From Armatimonadota bacterium (GTDB taxonomy: Bacteria > Armatimonadota > UBA5829), in assembly GCA_023474015.1 (NCBI GenBank), contig JAMCYN010000071.1, positions 1 to 11,884 of the forward strand: a stretch of DNA of 11,884 bases, written 5' to 3'. Position 1 is the stretch's first letter. Each line of letters opens with the position of its first letter. A program made the position numbers and the translations under genes. Under the pieces are notes generated by a model. It was not told where the DNA came from. It did not search any database and was given only the letters and a program-made list of their open reading frames with translations. Shown here in pieces: positions 7,317-11,884 of this stretch.

Positions 7317-10300
7317 ATGATCAACAACATTATTCGATTTTCTATCGAGCAGAGGTTCTTCATCCTGCTCTTCACTTTACTGCTTATCGGGGTTGGCACT
7401 TGGAGCGGCATGCAGCTTCCCATTGACGCCGTACCGGACATTACCAATAAGCAGGTGCAAATCAATACGTCCGCTCCCGCGCTTGCCCCAGCGGAAGTGG
7501 AGCGGCAGATCACGTCTCCGCTGGAAGTGGCGTTCTCCGGGATGCCGCACCTCAAAGAGACGCGCTCCATTTCGCAGTTCGGGTTGTCGCAGGTGACGGT
7601 GATCTTCGAGGATGACATCGATATTTACTTCGCTCGCCAACTTGTAGCCGAACGGCTGCAGGCGGCGAGGGAGCAGTTGCCGACCGGAGTCAATCCGGAG
7701 ATGGGCCCGGTCACCACTGGACTGGGTGAGATATACACGGTGATCGTGGATGGGCCGCAGAGCCTTATGGAGCGCCGCACCCTACTCGACTGGGTGGTGA
7801 AACCGCAGCTTCGCAAAGTTGCGGGAGTAAGTGAAGTCAACAGCTTTGGCGGGCTGGAGAAGCAGTTTCAGGTGGTCGTGAACCCACAGAGGCTGCTGGC
7901 ATACCACTTGACGCTGCGGCAAGTCACCGAGGCTCTGGAAGAGAACAACCAGAACGCCGGAGGCGCGTATATTCGGCGGGGTGACGAACAGGAACTGGTG
8001 CGCGGCGTCGGGTTCATTCGCGACCAAGAGGACATTCGCAATATCGTCCTATCAGCAGAGAATGGCACACCGGTCTGTATCAAGGACGTGGCTGACGTGA
8101 CGCTTGGACCTGCCATCCGGCAGGGCGCGGTAACCAGGAATGGCAAAGGCGAGGCGGTCATCGGCATCACGATGCTGCTGATGGGCGAGAACGGGCGCGT
8201 GGTGGTCGAGCGTGCTAAGGACCGCCTAGAACAAGTCCAAAAGACCCTGCCAGCAGGAACCCGCCTCATTGGATTTCTGGACCGTTCGGCCCTGATAAAC
8301 CGAACACTCGGCACGGCAACTAGGAACCTCGTCGAGGGCGGCATCCTCGTAATCGTTGTGCTGTTTCTCTTCCTCCTACAGCTTCGAGCAGGGCTGATTG
8401 TGAGCAGCGCGATTCCTCTTGCCATGCTGTTTGCCATCGCAGGGATGCGGTACTACGGCGTATCCGCTAACCTGATGAGCCTCGGTGCCGTGGACTTTGG
8501 ACTCATCGTGGATGGCGCCGTCATTATCGTGGAGAACACTGTGCGTCGCCTGGCGGAGCAGCAGCGGCACCTGGGCAGGGAGTTACTTCAGGAGGAGAAG
8601 GATGAGACCGTCCGGCGTGCCGCTAGTGAGGTACTCAAACCAGCGGTCTTCGGCGTGGGAATCATCATTGCCACGTATATCCCGATTCTCACCCTGGGCG
8701 GCACTGAAGGCAAGATGTTCAAACCGATGGCTCAGACTGTCATCTTTGCCCTTGTCGGCGCGCTGCTCCTCTCCCTGACGCTGATCCCGGCTCTGTGCAC
8801 GATCTTTCTGCGTGTGCGCAGAGAGAGAGAAAACCGTGTCCTGGACTGGCTGGCCGGCATCTACAAGCCTGCTCTGGAATGGGCAATAGGCAACCGCGCA
8901 TTCACGGTTGGAACTGCGGTAGCGGTATTCGTCGCGTGTGCCGCACTCTTCCCCCTGCTGGGATCGGAGTTCCTGCCACAGTTAGACGAAGGCGCAATCA
9001 ACATCCAGCCGGTCTATCTTCCGAGCATTTCACTGGAGAAGTCTATCGAGCGGGCTGGTGTACTTGAGCGCGCCCTTCTGCGCGAGTTCCCTGACGAGAT
9101 CGACCAGGTGATCACCCGGATTGGTCGGCCGGAGGTGGCGACGGACCCCATGCTGGTGAGTCAGCACGATGTACAGATCAGTCTGCGGCCCAGGCAACAG
9201 TGGAGGAATGCCCACAGCAAAGACGAGTTGGTTGCGAAGATGGCTGAGGTCGCGGAGTCCATGCCTGGAATGGCTGTGAGCTTTACACAGCCTATCCAGA
9301 TGCGCATGTCGGAGCTGATCGAGGGCATCGGCATCCGTTCCGACCTCGGCATTAAGATCTTCGGGGACGACATGCAAGTTCTCGGGCAAAAGGGAGCAGA
9401 GATCGCGCGACTGATGCAGGGAGTCCGGGGCGCTGAGGATGTCTCGGTAGAGACGACTCAGGGGCTGCCTGTACTAAACATAAGCATCCGGCGTGACCAG
9501 GTTGCGCGCTATGGTATCAACGTCGCCGATGTGCAGCGCGTAATCGAGACAGCGGTCGGCGGGACACAAGCCGGTAGGGTCGTTGAAGGCAACCGGCGTT
9601 TTGACCTTGTGGTGCGCCTTGCCAGCGAGTATCGAGATGACCCGGCTGGCATCGGGGAGATCCTTGTTCCCGCGCCGGGCGGCGAGCAGATGCCGCTGGC
9701 ACAGCTTGCTGATATCCGGAGCGTCGAGGGACCTGTGCAGATCAGCCGTGAGAACGGCGAGCGACGGGTCGTTGTCCAAGCCAACGTGCGAGGCCGAGAC
9801 CTGGGCAGCTTCGTCGAGGAAGTCAGGCGCAGAGTAGAAACGCAAGTGAAGCTCCCGACCGGCTATCACCTGGAGTACGGCGGAACCTATGAGCACATGG
9901 AGTCCGGTAGGGCGCGCCTGATGCTCGTAGTTCCGGTGACATTCCTTGTGATCTTCCTGCTGCTGTTCAGCACGTTCGGATCACTGCGGCAGGCGGGACT
10001 GGTCTTCACCGGGATTCCGTTCGCCATTACCGGGGGTATTCTGGCGCTTCTACTCCGTGGAATGCATTTCTCGATGTCCGCAGGCATTGGCTTCATTGCC
10101 CTGTTCGGTGTGGCGGTGTTGAACGGTGTAGTCCTGGTCACATTCATCAACCACTTGCGAGCAGAGGGCGTTCCCACAAAGGAAGCGGTAGTTAATGGTT
10201 GTCTTGTTCGACTGCGGCCTGTGTTGATGACTGCCGCTGTCGCCAGTATTGGGTTCATCCCGATGGCATTGGCGCACGGAGCCGGAGCCGAGGTCCAGAA

Positions 10301-10418
10301 GCCTCTTGCCACTGTTGTTATCGGCGGTCTCGTTACGAGCACGCTGCTGACGCTGTTCGTGCTTCCCACGATTTACCTGTGGTCTGAGAGAAAGGGCCGG
10401 TCGGAGTTGGAGGTCTAG
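7317..10418 (+). CDS. czcA: Heavy-metal efflux RND permease 2 (CzcA type)
   Basis: This 1033-residue, full-length HME-RND pump has an N terminus with TM1 and LPIDAVPDITNKQVQI, porter element GPVTTGLGEIYTVIVDG, and C-terminal FGVAVLNGVVLV and GAEVQKPLATVV. TM4 reads DFGLIVDGAVIIVEN, the classical CzcA signature, with Asp393, Asp399 and Glu406 all present. The porter stretch RIGRPEVATDPMLVSQHDVQISL and SELIEGI also resemble CzcA rather than CusA, suggesting Zn/Co/Cd-type divalent cations. It starts 29 bases after the PII-like gene with only a weak GGAATGAG ribosome site, so expression may be lower or coupled. It has no adaptor or OMF of its own and presumably shares those upstream. The symbol denotes family likeness, not proven specificity. 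Confidence 0.95.
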   Translation: MINNIIRFSIEQRFFILLFTLLLIGVGTWSGMQLPIDAVPDITNKQVQINTSAPALAPAEVERQITSPLEVAFSGMPHLKETRSISQFGLSQVTVIFEDDIDIYFARQLVAERLQAAREQLPTGVNPEMGPVTTGLGEIYTVIVDGPQSLMERRTLLDWVVKPQLRKVAGVSEVNSFGGLEKQFQVVVNPQRLLAYHLTLRQVTEALEENNQNAGGAYIRRGDEQELVRGVGFIRDQEDIRNIVLSAENGTPVCIKDVADVTLGPAIRQGAVTRNGKGEAVIGITMLLMGENGRVVVERAKDRLEQVQKTLPAGTRLIGFLDRSALINRTLGTATRNLVEGGILVIVVLFLFLLQLRAGLIVSSAIPLAMLFAIAGMRYYGVSANLMSLGAVDFGLIVDGAVIIVENTVRRLAEQQRHLGRELLQEEKDETVRRAASEVLKPAVFGVGIIIATYIPILTLGGTEGKMFKPMAQTVIFALVGALLLSLTLIPALCTIFLRVRRERENRVLDWLAGIYKPALEWAIGNRAFTVGTAVAVFVACAALFPLLGSEFLPQLDEGAINIQPVYLPSISLEKSIERAGVLERALLREFPDEIDQVITRIGRPEVATDPMLVSQHDVQISLRPRQQWRNAHSKDELVAKMAEVAESMPGMAVSFTQPIQMRMSELIEGIGIRSDLGIKIFGDDMQVLGQKGAEIARLMQGVRGAEDVSVETTQGLPVLNISIRRDQVARYGINVADVQRVIETAVGGTQAGRVVEGNRRFDLVVRLASEYRDDPAGIGEILVPAPGGEQMPLAQLADIRSVEGPVQISRENGERRVVVQANVRGRDLGSFVEEVRRRVETQVKLPTGYHLEYGGTYEHMESGRARLMLVVPVTFLVIFLLLFSTFGSLRQAGLVFTGIPFAITGGILALLLRGMHFSMSAGIGFIALFGVAVLNGVVLVTFINHLRAEGVPTKEAVVNGCLVRLRPVLMTAAVASIGFIPMALAHGAGAEVQKPLATVVIGGLVTSTLLTLFVLPTIYLWSERKGRSELEV

Positions 10419-10426
10419 TTATACGA

Positions 10427-10475
10427 GCCGACATCTGTGAAGCATCAATAGCTGAACTGATGGCTGATGTCTGGC
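10427..10475. promoter_or_regulatory. Nested inverted repeat between permease 2 and promoter copy 2
   Basis: GCCGACATC (10427-10435) pairs with GATGTC-T-GGC (10466-10475, one bulged base). Inside, AGCATCA (10441-10447) pairs with TGATGGCT (10458-10465, one bulge). The right arm runs into the -24-like TGGCACG. There is no T-run, so it is more likely an operator, or an end structure that protects the operon transcript, than an intrinsic terminator. No comparable structure lies at this position in copy 1. Confidence 0.4.
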
Positions 10476-10492
10476 ACGACTTGTGCTATAAT
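10472..10492 (+). promoter_or_regulatory. Promoter copy 2: extended -10 overlapping a strong -24/-12-like element
   Basis: TGCTATAAT (10484-10492) is a perfect extended -10, with expected transcription start near 10498-10500, at or 1-3 bases before ATG. TGGCACG (10472-10478), four bases, then GTGCT (10483-10487) matches the sigma-54 consensus at 11 of 12 positions. As in copy 1, no good -35 is present. It would drive the second Cys/His-rich gene and possibly the ABC binding-protein gene downstream. Confidence 0.65.
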
Positions 10493-10500
10493 TACTAATG

Positions 10501-10764
10501 ATGAATGCAAACCGAGTGATGAGATTAATAGCGATCATCCTGGCGCTACTTGCATCTAGCGCGGTGGTGGCCGATTGTCATGGCGACTCCTCCAATGGAT
10601 GTGCCACTGCCTGTTCGCACGTCTGCTGCACTCACGCCATTTTGCAGAACGTCAATGTGATCAGTTTTAGTCTCAGTTATCAGGCATATTCAGTTGAAAC
10701 CACTTCTGGCATCCCGCAGTTCTCCCCTGATGCTGTTTTCCAACCCCCCAAGAGCCAGGTATAA
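10501..10764 (+). CDS. Small exported Cys/His-rich protein, paralogue of the operon leader protein
   Basis: This 87-residue protein is homologous along its length to the one at 762-1037. The signal peptide ends VVA before Asp25. The metal-binding-like stretch keeps DCHGDS and CSHVCCTHAIL but has five Cys instead of seven (Ser31 replaces a Cys and a four-residue deletion removes another) and three His. The tail keeps YSVET and SPDAVFQPP. ATG codons lie in tandem at 10498 and 10501; I prefer 10501 because it matches the start of copy 1 and keeps the 8-base distance from TATAAT. There is no Shine-Dalgarno, so translation is probably leaderless. The gene is not named. The retained motif and reading frame argue that it is still functional, perhaps with different metal capacity. 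Confidence 0.78.
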   Translation: MNANRVMRLIAIILALLASSAVVADCHGDSSNGCATACSHVCCTHAILQNVNVISFSLSYQAYSVETTSGIPQFSPDAVFQPPKSQV

Positions 10765-10851
10765 CTCGACTTAGCTTGCTTGCTACAGCTCTGCGCGTCT
10801 GCAAATCACAGTCCCATAGAACAAATCAGAATCTAGTCGACCAGGAAGCAT

Positions 10852-10969
10852 ATGACCAAACATCTGTTGCCGCGCGCAACGATTGTCCCTGCAACAGTCG
10901 GTCTACGACTGGTCGAGTTACCCAGCGGTGCTGGGTCAGATTGAATACGGACTATCTCGCTCTTCCTGA
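10852..10969 (+). pseudogene. Decayed 5' remnant of a second TolC-family OMF gene
   Basis: The frame starts ATGACCAAACATCTGTTGCC, nearly identical to the OMF start at 1140, with a ribosome site (CAGGAAGC) upstream, but stops after 30 codons (10942-10944). Relative to the intact gene about 50 bases encoding the signal peptide core are missing. After this shift a second frame (10883-10969) reads LSLQQSV, matching LSLQQAV of the OMF, and later AVLGQI, like AVQGQI at OMF residues 249-254. It then stops. At least one frameshifting deletion, and possibly a larger internal one, has destroyed the gene. From 10970 to 11125 I see no gene. Confidence 0.72.
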
Positions 10970-11039
10970 CCGGCACATCAACCTGATCTCAAGTGCGTCA
11001 GGCGGGAAAGACTGGCAAGTTGCATCGTGTAGTAACCTC

Positions 11040-11083
11040 GTAAGGCTAGAGAGTCTGCCTTACCCCGTGGCCATGCACACGGG
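11040..11083 (+). promoter_or_regulatory. Two abutting hairpins in the leader of the ABC binding-protein gene
   Basis: Hairpin 1: GTAAGGC (11040-11046) pairs with GCCTTAC (11057-11063), extended by AGA/TCT to a GAG triloop with one bulged T. Hairpin 2 begins at the next base: CCCGTG (11064-11069) pairs with CACGGG (11078-11083) around an 8-base loop. A short GCGC/GCGC pair follows near 11095-11110. The array ends shortly before the ribosome site of the gene at 11142. There is no T-run, so it is not a typical terminator. It may be a cis-acting RNA or a DNA operator; no known riboswitch class was recognised. Confidence 0.45.
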
Positions 11084-11141
11084 CAGGAAGCGACGCGCTA
11101 GACAATGCGCAGTGGTGTCCGTCAGAAGGAGGATTAGTGCA

Positions 11142-11884
11142 ATGAAACACAACTTTCTAAAGAAAGTGTTGCTCTTGGTCGTGCTTTTCGCATTGATACA
11201 GGCTGGCGCTGAAGCAGCGATTCCGCGCAGCGTAATGATCAGGAGGCAGAAAGAGAACAAGATCCTTGTAGTTGCGACAACAGCAACTCTTGCCGATATC
11301 GCTCACTACATAGGCGGCCAGAAAGTATACGTGACGCCGCTAACTGAAGGGTATCCGCCCGAGTCTGAGCCCAAGTCCGAGTACAGAAGCGTGATGGCCG
11401 CACTCAAAGAGGCTCACGTTCTTCTGCGGCTAGGCAAAGCGTATGACCCCTGGATAGAGGGACTGGCCGGCAACTCAGGCAATGCCAGAATTGCCTCGAA
11501 CCGCCCAGGTAATGTGGATACTTCGGCTGGAATAGCCGATGTGGCCAGTTCCGGGTGCGGGCATGCCAGCTACTACTGGCTGGACCCGGAAAATGGCAAG
11601 AAGATAGCCTCAAACATACTCGCCGGGCTCGAAAACGCATCTCCCAAGGATGCGGACTACTTTAGGCGCAACTACGGGGAATTTGTGAGGAAGATCGACG
11701 AGAGCATGCCGAAATGGCAGGCGAGACTGGCTCCATACAAAGGGGCCCGGATCATCTCCTGCTGTGATGTGCTCAGCCCGTTTGAAAAGAGGTTCGGCCT
11801 GGTAGGAGTAGAGCTTCCTGAGACCGTATGTGCTCGGCAATTACCGGCTTCACAGGTCTCCGAAGCTGTCGCGAAGATCAGTTC
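11142..11884 (+). CDS. TroA/ZnuA-like ABC metal substrate-binding protein with atypical ligands; 3' end beyond the window
   Basis: The frame begins at ATG 11142, eight bases after a strong AAGGAGGA (11126-11133), and is open to the right edge (247 codons). Residues 1-26 form a signal peptide. The fold is recognisable from VVATTATLADIAHYIGG, AALKEAHVLLRLG, YYWLDPENGKKIASNI and the spacing to FEKRFGLVGVELPE. Family members capture Zn or Mn in the periplasm for a cluster-9-type ABC importer. Here the three visible His ligands are absent: no His lies in residues 56-91, the H-x-W-L-D-P His is Tyr144, and the His before Asp in the third motif is Cys208. Cys139, His141, Cys207 and Cys230 are additional candidates. 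It follows the duplicated promoter-leader module. The permease and ATPase genes, if present, lie beyond the edge. The substrate may differ from zinc. Confidence 0.85.
   Translation, partial: MKHNFLKKVLLLVVLFALIQAGAEAAIPRSVMIRRQKENKILVVATTATLADIAHYIGGQKVYVTPLTEGYPPESEPKSEYRSVMAALKEAHVLLRLGKAYDPWIEGLAGNSGNARIASNRPGNVDTSAGIADVASSGCGHASYYWLDPENGKKIASNILAGLENASPKDADYFRRNYGEFVRKIDESMPKWQARLAPYKGARIISCCDVLSPFEKRFGLVGVELPETVCARQLPASQVSEAVAKIS

Larger units (their letters stand above)
10472..10881 (+). repeat. Duplicated promoter-leader module, copy 2 (ends in a decayed OMF)
   Basis: This is the direct-repeat partner of 733-1169, about 9.7 kb away. Relative to copy 1 it lacks 12 bases (four codons) within the Cys-rich coding stretch and about 10-13 bases of the intergenic hairpin. 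Beyond the OMF start, homology breaks up. Confidence 0.85.

Noticed and set aside
10419..10471. Intrinsic terminator after permease 2
   Set aside because: A stem exists but no T-run follows it, so Rho-independent termination is not supported.
733..10881. Composite transposon bounded by the direct repeats
   Set aside because: The repeats encode a promoter and a small gene, have no terminal inverted repeats or transposase, and no target-site duplication was seen.
11040..11141. NiCo (czcD) or other known riboswitch in the leader of the binding-protein gene
   Set aside because: Hairpins are present but I could not match the conserved junction sequences of a known class, so no class is assigned.

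Overview
The window comes from a diderm bacterium: it encodes an outer-membrane channel protein, a periplasmic adaptor and inner-membrane RND pumps, and most genes carry Sec-type signal sequences. Base composition looks moderately GC-rich and genes are tightly packed with good Shine-Dalgarno sites. I cannot name the phylum. No phage, transposon, tRNA, rRNA or CRISPR was seen.

Layout, left to right. (1) At 1-476, minus strand, lies the 5' part of a secreted C39-like cysteine peptidase, cut by the window edge. (2) At 477-761 is a divergent intergenic region. It holds a promoter for the peptidase, a perfect dyad at 621-638 and the promoter of the efflux operon. (3) At 762-10418 is a heavy-metal efflux operon: a small exported Cys/His-rich protein, an outer-membrane factor (OMF), a periplasmic adaptor, a first HME-RND permease, a PII-like protein and a second HME-RND permease. 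From the OMF onward the genes overlap or are separated by 29 bases or less. (4) At 10419-11141 is a second, diverged copy of the operon's left end: promoter, Cys/His-rich protein, intergenic leader and the first codons of the OMF. There the OMF is reduced to a broken remnant. (5) From 11142 to the right edge is a TroA/ZnuA-like metal-binding protein of an ABC importer, cut by the edge and preceded by two abutting hairpins.

Likely teamwork (inference): the two RND permeases, which differ in their TM4 proton-relay residues, share one adaptor and one OMF to export divalent heavy metals (Zn/Co/Cd/Ni-like rather than Cu/Ag). The PII-like protein, with a shortened T-loop, may sense adenylate or metal status for the pump. 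The Cys/His-rich protein probably binds metal in the periplasm. The duplicated promoter-leader module now sits ahead of the ABC substrate-binding gene, so the two transport systems could respond to the same signal.

Most unusual: the duplicated promoter plus Cys/His-rich gene bracketing a two-pump operon; the adaptor hairpin built from three in-register 45-residue repeats; a TroA-like protein that has lost its three visible canonical His ligands; and two conserved promoters in which a sigma-54-like -24/-12 element overlaps a perfect extended -10 almost touching the start codon.
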